Notes under the pieces: model-generated
The model's database searches: none
Seen by the model: the letters and a program-made list of their open reading frames with translations, nothing else
Told to the model about the DNA's origin: nothing
In this document: positions 1 to 8,468 of the stretch, piece after piece
Numbering within the stretch: the first letter of the stretch is position 1
How the letters are laid out: each line of letters begins with the position of its first letter
Source of the DNA: Lacrimispora sinapis
GTDB taxonomy: Bacteria; Bacillota; Clostridia; Lachnospirales; Lachnospiraceae
DNA: 64,000 bases
Assembly (NCBI RefSeq): GCF_043633585.1
Contig: NZ_CP141832.1
Span: forward strand, 682,001 to 746,000
Direction of reading: 5' to 3'
Program-made: the position numbers and the translations under genes

Positions 1-1
1 A

Positions 2-571
2 GGTTATCCCATGACCGATGTTGTGCTGCCCACCAGACTTATGGGGCTGTTAGGTGCCAAAACACTGTTACTGACCAATGCCTCCGGCGGAGTGAACAAA
101 GAATATAAGCCGGGAGATTTCATGCTGATAAAGGATCATATCGCAAGTTTTGTCCCCTCCCCGCTGATTGGAGAGAATATCGAAGAACTGGGTGCCAGAT
201 TCCCGGATATGAGTGATATTTACCGAAAGGAGCTTCGGGCAATTATTAAGGAAGCGGCAAAGGAAGAAGGCGTGGACTTGAGGGAGGGTGTTTATATGCA
301 GCTTTCCGGTCCGGCTTACGAGTCTCCGGCTGAAGTACAGATGTGCCGGATCCTGGGAGCGGATGCAGTGGGCATGAGCACTGCCTGCGAGGCTCTTGCA
401 GCCAATCATATGGGAATGAAGGTATGCGGTATTTCCTGCATTACCAATATGGCCTGCGGGATTACGGACCAGCCCCTCAGCCACGCAGAGGTACAGGAAA
501 CGGCAGACCGGGTGGCATCGCTGTTTAAAAAGCTGATAACAGCTTCCGTCACAAAACTAGGTGAGAGATAA
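2..571 (+). CDS. punA: Purine-nucleoside phosphorylase (5' end cut by window)
   Basis: This is the C-terminal part of a trimeric purine-nucleoside phosphorylase, which cleaves purine (deoxy)nucleosides with phosphate in cytoplasmic salvage. The reading frame is open to the window edge and begins GYPMTDVVLPTR, so the true start lies upstream; 190 residues are visible of a family length near 270. Family landmarks are TNASGG early on, the purine-site stretch SGPAYESPAE, the conserved GADAVGMST and GISCITNMA. The stop at 569-571 is followed almost at once by an intrinsic terminator, so this is the last gene of its transcript. The gene symbol follows the PNP-I family; the exact base preference cannot be read from sequence. 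Confidence 0.93.
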   Translation, partial: GYPMTDVVLPTRLMGLLGAKTLLLTNASGGVNKEYKPGDFMLIKDHIASFVPSPLIGENIEELGARFPDMSDIYRKELRAIIKEAAKEEGVDLREGVYMQLSGPAYESPAEVQMCRILGADAVGMSTACEALAANHMGMKVCGISCITNMACGITDQPLSHAEVQETADRVASLFKKLITASVTKLGER

Positions 572-578
572 GAGGAGG

Positions 579-603
579 ACCGGCCAATGTGCCGGTTCTT
601 TTT
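579..603 (+). terminator. Intrinsic terminator after punA
   Basis: A short GC-rich hairpin (ACCGGC, 6-nt loop, GCCGGT) is followed by a T-rich tail (TTCTTTTT). It sits 7 nt after the phosphorylase stop codon. Confidence 0.8.
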
Positions 604-739
604 ATGCCCTGCACAAAGTCCTTTGAGGAACCGGGAAGGAAAAAACATGGCAAATGAAAGCGTGGCAGTCCCGGGAAGAAAACAGGCATTGCAGGGAAAA
701 GGTGTATCCCAAAAAATACACCTAATCGGTAAAAATTTA

Positions 740-768
740 TTGATAACATAACTGCAATATGCGATAAT
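740..768 (+). promoter_or_regulatory. Probable sigma-A promoter for the hydrogenase
   Basis: TTGATA at 740-745 and GATAAT at 763-768 are separated by 17 nt, a good match to the vegetative consensus. It lies about 120 nt upstream of the hydrogenase start. Apart from this, the 604-888 gap shows no gene. Confidence 0.55.
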
Positions 769-888
769 GATTCGATGGGGGGAAGTGAAAACCAGGGGAT
801 AAAATGGGAGAAAAGGTAACAATTACATATTACTAAATTTATAGAATATTTACACGGCCACATTGGTGGAAGTAACAGGAGGAAAATT

Positions 889-2340
889 ATGGCATCAAAT
901 GACGCAACATTGCATCGGATTACGCATCAGGTATTGCTTGAAGTGGCAAAGCTTGTCTGGGAGGACAAAATCGAGGATGGAAAAAATGAAATCCCTTATC
1001 ATATCATTCCGGGACCCAAAGCCCAGTTCAGGTGCTGCATCTACAGAGAGAGAGAGATTATCAGGGAGAGAGTCCGCCTTGCAGAAGGCTTATGCCCCAG
1101 CGGGAAAGATACGAAGAATATCGTTCAGGTCATCAGTTCTGCCTGCGAAGGCTGTCCCATCGCCCGTTATGTGGTAACGGATAACTGTCAGCTCTGTATG
1201 GGAAAGGCCTGCCAGAATTCCTGTAATTTTGGTGCGATTACCATGGGGCATGACCGTGCCCACATTGACCCGGATAAATGCAAGGAATGTGGAAAATGTT
1301 CCCAGGCCTGCCCTTACAATGCGATTGCGGATTTGACCCGTCCTTGTAAGAAGAGCTGTCCGGTCAATGCAATTACGATGGATGAAAACGGCATTGTTGT
1401 TATAGATGAGAAGAAATGCATCCAGTGCGGAGCCTGTGTGACTGGCTGTCCGTTCGGAGCGATTGGAACCAAGACCTTCCTTACAGATGTGATCCGTTCG
1501 ATCAAGGAAGGGAAAAAGGTGGTTGCTATGGTGGCACCGGCAATTGAAGGCCAGTACGGCCCGGATATTACCATGGCAAGCTGGAAGACAGCGTTAAAGA
1601 AAATCGGCTTTGCAGACATGGTGGAGGTCGCTTTAGGCGGTGATTTAACTGCCGCAGCCGAAGCCGCAGAATGGGCGGAGGCTTATAAAGAAGGAAAGAA
1701 GATGACCACTTCCTGCTGCCCGGCATTTGTAAACATGATCAAGCAGCATTATCCGACGCTTCTTGATCATATGTCCACTACGGTTTCCCCGATGTGTGCG
1801 GTTTCCAGAATGTTAAAGGAACAGGACCCGGAGACTGTTACCGTATTTATCGGACCTTGTATCGCAAAGAAGAGTGAAAACCTGGACCCGAATGTGAAGG
1901 GCAATGCGGATTTTGTTCTGACCGTTGGAGAGGCTTATGCCATGATGCAGGCAAAGGGTGTAGATTTAGAACCTGAAGAGAATACATATCAGCAGGCTTC
2001 TGTTTTTGGAAAACGGTTTGGAAACGGCGGAGGTGTAACTGCAGCCGTGTTGGAATGTTTAAAAGAGACCGAAGAGAATACGGATATCAAGGTCATGAAA
2101 TGCAACGGTGCCTTGGAATGTAAGAAAGCATTGATGCTTTTAAAGGTAGGTAAGCTGCAGGAAGACTTTATTGAAGGTATGGTATGTGTGGGCGGCTGTG
2201 TCGGCGGCCCTGCCAGATATAAGAATGAAAACGAGGCAAAGAAGGCACGTGATTTACTGATCGGCCAGGCAGATGCCAGAGAAGTTCATGAGAATTTAAA
2301 GAACCAGGGTCTTGAGACGGTTCCTATGCACAGACATTAA
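889..2340 (+). CDS. Monomeric [FeFe] hydrogenase, group B type
   Basis: 483-residue ferredoxin-linked hydrogenase, cytoplasmic, catalysing reversible proton reduction to H2. An N-terminal Cys-rich segment (about 85-115) precedes two to three [4Fe-4S] motifs (CKECGKCSQACP and CIQCGACVTGCP). The C-terminal H-cluster domain has L1 TSCCPAF (Cys276-Cys277), L2 IGPCIAKKSE (Cys324) and L3 VCVGGCVGG (Cys433, Cys437). The TSCCPAF and GPCIAKK forms, rather than TSCCPxW and MPCxxK, fit group B enzymes. The start ATG has AGGAGG 7 nt upstream. The gene is monocistronic, with its own promoter and terminator and no maturase genes nearby. All H-cluster cysteines are present, so it should be active. Group B enzymes are poorly characterised and the electron partner is unknown. 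Confidence 0.9.
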   Translation: MASNDATLHRITHQVLLEVAKLVWEDKIEDGKNEIPYHIIPGPKAQFRCCIYREREIIRERVRLAEGLCPSGKDTKNIVQVISSACEGCPIARYVVTDNCQLCMGKACQNSCNFGAITMGHDRAHIDPDKCKECGKCSQACPYNAIADLTRPCKKSCPVNAITMDENGIVVIDEKKCIQCGACVTGCPFGAIGTKTFLTDVIRSIKEGKKVVAMVAPAIEGQYGPDITMASWKTALKKIGFADMVEVALGGDLTAAAEAAEWAEAYKEGKKMTTSCCPAFVNMIKQHYPTLLDHMSTTVSPMCAVSRMLKEQDPETVTVFIGPCIAKKSENLDPNVKGNADFVLTVGEAYAMMQAKGVDLEPEENTYQQASVFGKRFGNGGGVTAAVLECLKETEENTDIKVMKCNGALECKKALMLLKVGKLQEDFIEGMVCVGGCVGGPARYKNENEAKKARDLLIGQADAREVHENLKNQGLETVPMHRH

Positions 2341-2344
2341 GAGA

Positions 2345-2389
2345 AAAGCTATGGGCTGATCCCGTTTGGGAAAGCTCATAGCTTTTTTT
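2345..2389 (+). terminator. Intrinsic terminator after the hydrogenase
   Basis: AAAGCTATG at 2345-2353 pairs with CATAGCTTT at 2377-2385, followed by a T run. The hairpin abuts the end of the convergent coat gene and may serve both strands. Confidence 0.8.
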
Positions 2390-2390
2390 C

Positions 2391-2636
2391 TTACATTCCG
2401 GAAAACTGATTTTTTACTTTGGTTATTTTCTGCTGCTCTGCCTGTTCCGTGGTATACCAACCCTTTGCGGACATTTTCTTGTAAATGTCCTCCTGCATAC
2501 ACAGACTGTCTTTTAAAGCGGTATCAAACGTCTGATGTACGTTCATGGTAGGGGATTCAATGGTACCGTGCATATACAGGTCACACACTCCCTTGGTGGT
2601 GTTAAGCAGGTTTTCCATTATACATTTGTCATCCAT
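2391..2636 (-). CDS. CotF-family spore coat protein
   Basis: An 81-residue protein of the CotF-like coat family. These small Met- and Gln-rich proteins are deposited on the spore surface. The family pattern is visible: an N-terminal DKxIMENLL-like segment, a central GTIESPTMNVHQTF segment and a C-terminal GWY followed by a Gln/Lys-rich end. AAGGAGG lies 8 nt before the ATG. It follows the small coat-associated gene at 2650-2823 by 13 nt and is surely cotranscribed with it. The pair supports a spore-forming Clostridia host. The match rests on family resemblance only. Confidence 0.75.
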   Translation of the reverse strand: MDDKCIMENLLNTTKGVCDLYMHGTIESPTMNVHQTFDTALKDSLCMQEDIYKKMSAKGWYTTEQAEQQKITKVKNQFSGM

Positions 2637-2649
2637 TTGCGGTTCCTCC

Positions 2650-2823
2650 TTACACTAAATTATAGAAGCTGTCAAAAAGCTGCTGGTGTTTTTGCGTTAA
2701 TTCCTGTACGCATGCTTTTAATTCCGGGTCCTGCAGATTCTGTGCGGCATCCTGAAATTGTGTTTTTAAAAATTTCTCATGTCCGAGAGCGTCTTCGATA
2801 TAGATTAATTCCTTTGGGCTCAT
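2650..2823 (-). CDS. Small spore-coat-associated protein
   Basis: 57 residues, predicted helical, starting MSPKELIYIEDALGHE. An ideal Shine-Dalgarno (GGAGGTG) 6 nt upstream fixes the ATG at 2821-2823; an in-frame TTG 15 nt further upstream overlaps that site and is not the start. Small proteins like this are often encoded directly upstream of CotF-like genes in Clostridia, and that layout is seen here. A coat or coat-assembly role is inferred from the neighbour. It has no cysteines in a metal-binding pattern and no membrane segment. Confidence 0.65.
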   Translation of the reverse strand: MSPKELIYIEDALGHEKFLKTQFQDAAQNLQDPELKACVQELTQKHQQLFDSFYNLV

Positions 2824-3028
2824 TTTTATCACCTCCAACGTTAGTTAGTATGGAGAATTTTATCCAAACCATTCATTTTCTTATCAAATCTTTTATCATT
2901 TTGAATTTTATTCCTATTAAAAACTCCCTAAAGTGGGGGAAAATGATCTGTTTTGCTGAATGTTTCAAATGGTTGTATGCAATGTGCATAACATTACGGA
3001 TATTTGTACAATTATTTTGTGTAAACTA

Positions 3029-3057
3029 TTGCAATAGGTCGAATGTTGTAATATAAT
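3029..3057 (+). promoter_or_regulatory. Strong sigma-A promoter of the tricarboxylate module
   Basis: TTGCAA at 3029-3034 and a perfect TATAAT at 3052-3057 are spaced by 17 nt. Transcription would begin near 3064, giving a leader of about 255 nt before the isomerase start. The leader contains the inverted repeat at 3093-3130. Confidence 0.75.
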
Positions 3058-3092
3058 GTCATCAGAGAGAGCGAAAGCTTTTTATTTTTTCC

Positions 3093-3130
3093 TTCCAATT
3101 GTATACAGGTATCCAAGTATACGATTGGAA
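3093..3130 (+). promoter_or_regulatory. Inverted repeat: likely operator and/or leader hairpin
   Basis: TTCCAATTGTATAC (3093-3106) and GTATACGATTGGAA (3117-3130) are 14-nt arms with one mismatch and a 10-nt spacer, followed by TTTTGTTTTA. Each arm contains GTATAC; the left core, TTGTATACAG, resembles sites bound by GntR/FCD regulators. It sits about 30 nt downstream of the promoter start point. It could be a roadblock operator for the GntR protein encoded at 8469-9143, an RNA terminator-attenuator, or both. Confidence 0.55.
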
Positions 3131-3320
3131 TTTTGTTTTACGATGAATTTTTATTTACCAATGCAGTACAGTATTAGAAAATAACCGGTTTATTGTACCG
3201 CAAGAGTGCGAAAATCCAGGAAAGAAATAAGGAAACGATAGCTGTCTCTTATTTTTATTCGATGCATTGTTTGAATTATTAAACAACTGTGAAAATTTTT
3301 TAAATAAGGAGCGAGGAGAG

Positions 3321-4463
3321 TTGAAGGAATTAAAATGTAGTATTTATCGTGGTGGAACCAGCAAGGGTGTATTCCTTCTGGAGGAAGATTTAAAAAGTCT
3401 GTCAGATGACTTGGATCATGTGTTGCTTAAAGTGATGGGCAGCCCTGATCTCCATCAGATTGACGGATTGGGGGGAGCGGTATCTACAACCAGCAAAGTA
3501 GCCATTATCTCCAAAGAGACGGAAAACCCATGGGATGTAAACTATACATTTGCCCAGGTATCGGTGGATAAACCGGTTGTATCGTATGCGGGCAATTGCG
3601 GTAATATTTCTTCTGCGGTGGGGATTTTTGCGATTGAAAACAAACTGGTGGAGATCAAAGATCCGGTGACCGTTGTTAAAATTTACAATACAAATACAAA
3701 AAAGGTCATTGAAGAAAGAATTCCAACGCCCAATGGTGAGCTTGTGTACACCGAGGATTATAAAATTGCCGGTGTTCCTGGAAAAGGTTTAAAAATAGAT
3801 TTAAAGTTTTTAAATCCTGCTGGTTCCTTGACCGGAAAGCTGCTTCCTACCGGTAATAAGACTGATCTTTTGCAGGTAGACGGAGTTGGCCAGGTGGAAG
3901 TGTCCATTGTTGACGCAAGTAATCCGTTGGTTTACGTGGATGCCAGAACGCTTGGACTGACCGGATACGAAAAAGTGAGCGACATCGACTCAAATAAGGA
4001 ATTATTGGATCAGCTGGAACGCATAAGAGGAATGGCTGCCATGAAGATGGGATTGATCCGTGATTTGGAAAAAAGCTCCACAGAATCACCGGGAGTTCCC
4101 AAACTGACCTTGGTTGCTCCGCCAAAGGATTATTATACCGTTGAGGGAGAACTGGTCAAAGAATCTGATTATGACTTGTCTGTGAGAATGATGAGCATGC
4201 AGAAAGCCCATAAGAGTATTGCACTTACCGGCGCCCTGTGCACGTTTGCGGCATGTGCCATACCTGATACAATCCCCAACCGTCTTGTGAAAAAACAAGC
4301 GGGTGAAAGCCAGAAAAACACATTTGACTTAGGTCATAGCAGCGGGATTATTGGGGGCAGCATTGAGTATAAAGCGTTAGATGAAGAAAATATAGAGGTG
4401 CAATCAGTTACGTCGTTCCGTACTGCACGCAAAATTTTAACCGGTACCGTATATTTTGTTTAA
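3321..4463 (+). CDS. PrpF-family isomerase
   Basis: About 380 residues of the PrpF fold (diaminopimelate-epimerase-like). Members isomerise or tautomerise double bonds in tricarboxylic acids such as 2-methylaconitate or oxalomesaconate. Family signatures are CSIYRGGTSKGVF at the N-terminus, the catalytic-region GNCGN with Cys93, and a C-terminal GHSSGxxGG-like stretch. The start chosen is TTG at 3321, which follows AAGGAG / GAGGAG and matches the usual PrpF N-terminus; an upstream in-frame TTG at 3267 would add 18 atypical residues. It is the first gene of an apparent operon with a CitMHS transporter and an aconitase-family hydratase. The substrate is not known. No prpB, prpC or prpD is nearby, so a methylcitrate cycle is unlikely from this window alone. 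Confidence 0.85.
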   Translation: MKELKCSIYRGGTSKGVFLLEEDLKSLSDDLDHVLLKVMGSPDLHQIDGLGGAVSTTSKVAIISKETENPWDVNYTFAQVSVDKPVVSYAGNCGNISSAVGIFAIENKLVEIKDPVTVVKIYNTNTKKVIEERIPTPNGELVYTEDYKIAGVPGKGLKIDLKFLNPAGSLTGKLLPTGNKTDLLQVDGVGQVEVSIVDASNPLVYVDARTLGLTGYEKVSDIDSNKELLDQLERIRGMAAMKMGLIRDLEKSSTESPGVPKLTLVAPPKDYYTVEGELVKESDYDLSVRMMSMQKAHKSIALTGALCTFAACAIPDTIPNRLVKKQAGESQKNTFDLGHSSGIIGGSIEYKALDEENIEVQSVTSFRTARKILTGTVYFV

Positions 4464-4491
4464 AATACTAATTCGAGGAGTGTAAATTCTT

Positions 4492-5859
4492 ATGTTGGCT
4501 TTATTAGGGTATTTAATGATCATCGTGTTTATGATCTTACTTTTGAGAAAAGTGATTTCTCCGTTTGCAGGCTTGATCCTGGTTCCATTGGCGTTTGGGT
4601 TTATCGTAGCTGCCTATCAGCATGTATCGTTTTTAGACGTTTTTGACTGGATTTATCAAGGTCTTTATTATCAGTTTGCCGGCGGAAAAGTGAAGTCCGG
4701 TGTTGCACCTACCATCACACTTTTACTGTTTGCCATTTTATATTTCTCAATTATGCTGGATGTTGGACTGTTTGATCCACTTAGCAAAATATTGATTAAA
4801 TGGGCAAAGGGTGATCCGCTCAGACTTTGTTTTGCCACTGCTGCAATTTCCATGGTCGTGTCATTGGATGGCGACGGAACCACAACCGTTCTTATTGTAA
4901 CTGCAGCGGTATTATCCCTGTTCAAAAAGATGAAGATGAAGCAGTTGTATCTGGCAGTTTTGATTGCGATTCCAAACTCTATTATGAATCTTGTTCCCTG
5001 GAGCGGGCCCATGGCAAGAGCCATGCCGGTTTTAAACATAGGTCCGAAGGAATTCTTTGTTCCGGTGATTCCCGGAATGATTGGAGCGATTTTTTTAACC
5101 ATTTATATGGCATACTCTTATGGCAAGAAAGAGCGGGCACGTTTGGGATACATTTCCGGCTCCAGTATTGTGAATGACAAGGATCTGGAAAATATTATTG
5201 CTTCCATAAATGCAGATCCGGAAGGCTTAAAAGCACCCAAATTATTGCTGTTCAACTTTGCATTGACCGTATTAATTATGGTTTTATTGATTCTTGATGT
5301 TATCAATGGGGGAATCTTATTCCTGATTGGTACTGCAATTGCAGTCATCGTCAACTTTAAAGATCCAAATCTTCAGGCAAAGAGACTTACGGCCAATGGT
5401 GCGGAAGCATTAGGACCGGTCAGCCTGGTTTTTGGTGCCGGAGTCATCATGGGAATCTTAAATGGAAGCGGCATCAGTGCAGCCATGGCACAGCAGATCG
5501 TATCACTGCTGCCCCAAAGCATGGGTGGATATATTCCGTTATTGCTGGCACTGATCTCATTACCAGGTTTGTTTTTCCTTCCAAACGATGCCTTTTACTT
5601 CGGAATTCTGCCTGTTATTGCACCGATCGCATATAGCTTTGGCGCAACTCCGGTAGATATCGGTGTTGCATCTTTAATGGGACAGGCCGTTCGTTTTGCC
5701 AGCCCGCTGGTTGCGTTCCTGTATGTCCTGGTAGACCGTACGGAAGTAAGCTTCGTGGACTATCAAAAAGAATATTTAAAATGGGGAATTCCCAGTTACT
5801 TTATCCAATTATTTATTGCGGTCGCAATTGGAGTGATTCCGGTGCCATTTTTACGTTAA
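4492..5859 (+). CDS. CitMHS-family tricarboxylate transporter (copy 1)
   Basis: 455-residue polytopic membrane protein with roughly 11-12 hydrophobic segments. It belongs to the CitMHS family of metal-citrate:proton symporters (Bacillus CitM, CitH). The family signature is the LDGDGTTT stretch near residues 120-130, and there is a matching second-half motif around LPNDAFYFGILP. It lies 28 nt after the PrpF gene and 68 nt before the hydratase, so it probably imports that pathway's substrate, a citrate-like or aconitate-like acid. A paralogue lies at 28166-29542 in the citrate-lyase region; the two probably differ in ligand or counter-ion. Family assignment is firm; the ligand is inferred. Confidence 0.85.
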   Translation: MLALLGYLMIIVFMILLLRKVISPFAGLILVPLAFGFIVAAYQHVSFLDVFDWIYQGLYYQFAGGKVKSGVAPTITLLLFAILYFSIMLDVGLFDPLSKILIKWAKGDPLRLCFATAAISMVVSLDGDGTTTVLIVTAAVLSLFKKMKMKQLYLAVLIAIPNSIMNLVPWSGPMARAMPVLNIGPKEFFVPVIPGMIGAIFLTIYMAYSYGKKERARLGYISGSSIVNDKDLENIIASINADPEGLKAPKLLLFNFALTVLIMVLLILDVINGGILFLIGTAIAVIVNFKDPNLQAKRLTANGAEALGPVSLVFGAGVIMGILNGSGISAAMAQQIVSLLPQSMGGYIPLLLALISLPGLFFLPNDAFYFGILPVIAPIAYSFGATPVDIGVASLMGQAVRFASPLVAFLYVLVDRTEVSFVDYQKEYLKWGIPSYFIQLFIAVAIGVIPVPFLR

Positions 5860-5927
5860 TTCTTTGTTATCAATTTTAAATTATATCAACATGCGGGTTT
5901 TCTATTGAAAACACAAGGAGGACTAAT

Positions 5928-8207
5928 ATGATAAAATTATTCAATAAAGGCGTATATCTTGTGGGCGGTAAGGAACTTATCCCCGAAGAAACGATCGCAG
6001 AGACAGAAACCTACAGCAAGGAACCGATTGATAAGGAGCAGGCAAAAGAGGGGACCATCACCTACAGCATACTGAAAAAGCATAACAAATCAGACTCCAT
6101 GAAGGAACTGCAAATAAAGTTTGATGCCATGACTTCACACGATCTGACTTACGTGGGCATTATTCAGACAGCAAAGGCCTCCGGTATGAAGGAGTTCCCG
6201 ATCCCCTATGTTTTGACCAATTGCCACAATTCCCTGTGTGCAGTAGGGGGAACGATCAACGAAGATGATCACGTATTCGGATTATCCGCTGCAAAAAAAT
6301 ATGGCGGAATTTTTGTACCGCCTCATGTTGCTGTTATTCATCAGTTCATGCGGGAGGCAATCGCCGGCTGTGAAAAAATGATCATTGGTTCTGACAGCCA
6401 TACCAGATATGGTGCATTAGGTACCATGGCCATCGGTGAAGGCGGCGGCGAGCTGGTTAAGCAGATTTTAGGTGACACGTATGATATCCAATACCCAAAG
6501 GTGGTAGCTGTTTATTTAGATGGAAAACCAAAGCCGGGAATCGGACCTCAGGATATTGCGCTGGCCATTATCGGACAGGTATTCAAAAACGGTTATGTGA
6601 AAAATAAAGTAATGGAATTCGTTGGCCCCGGTATCAAAAACCTTTCCACTGATTTCCGTAATGGAATTGACGTAATGACAACGGAAACCGCATGTTTGAC
6701 CTCTATCTGGCAGACCGATGAGGATACAAAAGAGTTCCTGACCATTCATGGAAGAGGCGGAGATTACAAACAGCTTCAGCCAGACCAGGTGGCTTACTAT
6801 GATGGCGCAGTCTATGTGGACTTGAGCAAGGTGGAATCCATGATCGCACTGCCGTTCCATCCAAGCAATGTTTACTCCATCAAAGCCTTAAATGAGAATC
6901 TGTTCGATATCCTTCACGAAGTGGAAGAGGATGCAAAAAGACTGATTAACAATCCGAATATTGATTTTAAGCTGACAGATAAAATCCAGAATAACCGCTT
7001 GAAGGTGCAGCAGGGAGTGATCGCCGGATGTGCCGGAGGAAATTATAATAATATTGTGGAGGCGGCTGACATACTGTCCGGTGGCAATGATATTGATATG
7101 GATTACAGCCTTTCGGTTTATCCCTCTTCGGTTCCGGTATATATGGAGCTGGCGAAGAAAGGCATCGTTTCTACCTTAATGGCAGCAGGCGTGGTTGTGA
7201 AAACTGCTTTCTGCGGTCCCTGCTTTGGCGCAGGAGACACTCCGGCAAACAATGGACTGAGCATCCGTCATACCACAAGAAACTTTATTAACCGGGATGG
7301 CTCAAAGCCGGGCAACGGACAGATGACTTCCGTAGCGCTGATGGATGCCCGTTCCATTGCAGCAACCACCGTAAACAACGGTTTTCTTACTCCCGCAACC
7401 GATGTTGTGGATGATTATCCGGTATACGATTACAATTATGATGATTCTGCTTATCAGAAACGAGTTTATCAGGGCTTTGCGCAACCTCAGAAAGAGGAGG
7501 AACTGGCATATGGACCTAATATCAAGGATTGGCCGGAGATGAGCGCATTGGGAGAACACGTATTGCTTCGTGTTTGTTCAAAAATTCTTGATGACGTTAC
7601 CACTACGGACGAGTTGATTCCTTCCGGTGAAACCGCTTCTTACCGTTCCAACCCACTGGGATTAGCGGAGTTTACGTTATCAAGAAGAGATCCGGAATAT
7701 GTTGGAAAAGCTAAAAATGTGGCTGTTTTAGAAAAGAACAGAAATGAAAAAGGGGAAGTGCCTTCTGAACTCGCTGATATTTATAAAAAGATTGAATCCA
7801 TCTGTCCGGGCATTAATGAGCCTGCATCCATAGAAATCGGCAGTGTCATCTATTGTACAAAGCCAGGGGACGGTTCAGCCCGTGAACAGGCCGCCAGCTG
7901 CCAGAGAGTATTAGGAGGATTGGCAAATATCTGTAAGGAATATGCCACCAAGCGTTACCGTTCCAATGTGGTCAACTGGGGAATGCTGCCATTTCAGATG
8001 AAAGAAGAACCGAACTTTGAAGTAGATGATTTTATCTTTATACCTGGAATCAAGGAAGCAATTTGTGCAGGCAAACAGGAGATAACTGGATATGTTCTTG
8101 GAGACACCCCAAAAGAGATCCACTTGTATTGGGAAGGCTTGACCGATAATGAAATAGAAATCATACGTTCAGGATCTTTGATCAATTACAATCGGAATAA
8201 GGAATGA
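5928..8207 (+). CDS. Aconitase-family hydratase (YbhJ-like)
   Basis: 759-residue cytoplasmic Fe-S hydratase of the aconitase superfamily. Three cysteines, Cys368 (GCAGGN), Cys429 and Cys432 (CGPC), have nearly the spacing of the aconitase [4Fe-4S] ligands, so the cluster should form. Other landmarks are SDSHTRYGALG in domain 1 and GDGSAREQAA in the swivel domain. It is not a close match to citric-cycle aconitase: GSCTNS is replaced by GCAGGN, and it sits with a PrpF isomerase and CitMHS transporter. This resembles E. coli ybhH-ybhI-ybhJ in content. AAGGAGGA precedes the ATG. A hydration/dehydration of an unusual tricarboxylate is inferred; the substrate cannot be read. A strong terminator follows. 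Confidence 0.85.
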   Translation: MIKLFNKGVYLVGGKELIPEETIAETETYSKEPIDKEQAKEGTITYSILKKHNKSDSMKELQIKFDAMTSHDLTYVGIIQTAKASGMKEFPIPYVLTNCHNSLCAVGGTINEDDHVFGLSAAKKYGGIFVPPHVAVIHQFMREAIAGCEKMIIGSDSHTRYGALGTMAIGEGGGELVKQILGDTYDIQYPKVVAVYLDGKPKPGIGPQDIALAIIGQVFKNGYVKNKVMEFVGPGIKNLSTDFRNGIDVMTTETACLTSIWQTDEDTKEFLTIHGRGGDYKQLQPDQVAYYDGAVYVDLSKVESMIALPFHPSNVYSIKALNENLFDILHEVEEDAKRLINNPNIDFKLTDKIQNNRLKVQQGVIAGCAGGNYNNIVEAADILSGGNDIDMDYSLSVYPSSVPVYMELAKKGIVSTLMAAGVVVKTAFCGPCFGAGDTPANNGLSIRHTTRNFINRDGSKPGNGQMTSVALMDARSIAATTVNNGFLTPATDVVDDYPVYDYNYDDSAYQKRVYQGFAQPQKEEELAYGPNIKDWPEMSALGEHVLLRVCSKILDDVTTTDELIPSGETASYRSNPLGLAEFTLSRRDPEYVGKAKNVAVLEKNRNEKGEVPSELADIYKKIESICPGINEPASIEIGSVIYCTKPGDGSAREQAASCQRVLGGLANICKEYATKRYRSNVVNWGMLPFQMKEEPNFEVDDFIFIPGIKEAICAGKQEITGYVLGDTPKEIHLYWEGLTDNEIEIIRSGSLINYNRNKE

Positions 8208-8237
8208 AAGACAACGAAATAGCTGAAGTGTTAAAGG

Positions 8238-8280
8238 AAAGACTGGAAACCCCATTGATTTGGGGTTTCCGGTCTTTTTC
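8238..8280 (+). terminator. Intrinsic terminator after the hydratase
   Basis: GGAAACCCCA pairs with TTGGGGTTTCC across a short loop, extended by AAGACT/GGTCTT pairing, and ends in TTTTTC. It closes the prpF-CitMHS-hydratase transcript. Confidence 0.85.
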
Positions 8281-8335
8281 TTCCGTGAGGAAGAAGAAAA
8301 CGCCGGATATGTCTGTCTGTGTCAATAGATGAGTA

Positions 8336-8364
8336 TGGACATCGACTGCAGAAACGCTTATAAT
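8336..8364 (+). promoter_or_regulatory. Sigma-A promoter of the GntR regulator
   Basis: TGGACA at 8336-8341 and TATAAT at 8359-8364 are separated by 17 nt. No copy of the GTATAC operator was found here, so there is no visual support for autoregulation through the same site. Confidence 0.7.
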
Positions 8365-8468
8365 ATTCTTTGGCGGGAATTATTCCGGTTCTGGGAAGGA
8401 GTGCCCTCCGTAAAATTGATTGTATCCTGACATCATAAAAAACGACAGAAATTTAAGGGAGCATGCTT

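Noticed and set aside
2535..3056. A 173-codon plus-strand open frame
   Set aside because: It runs antisense through both spore-coat genes and into the promoter region of the prpF operon; no start signal or domain.
8349..8362. A catabolite-response (cre) element near GCAGAAACGCTTATA
   Set aside because: Three mismatches at conserved cre positions, and it overlaps the promoter of the GntR gene by sequence coincidence.
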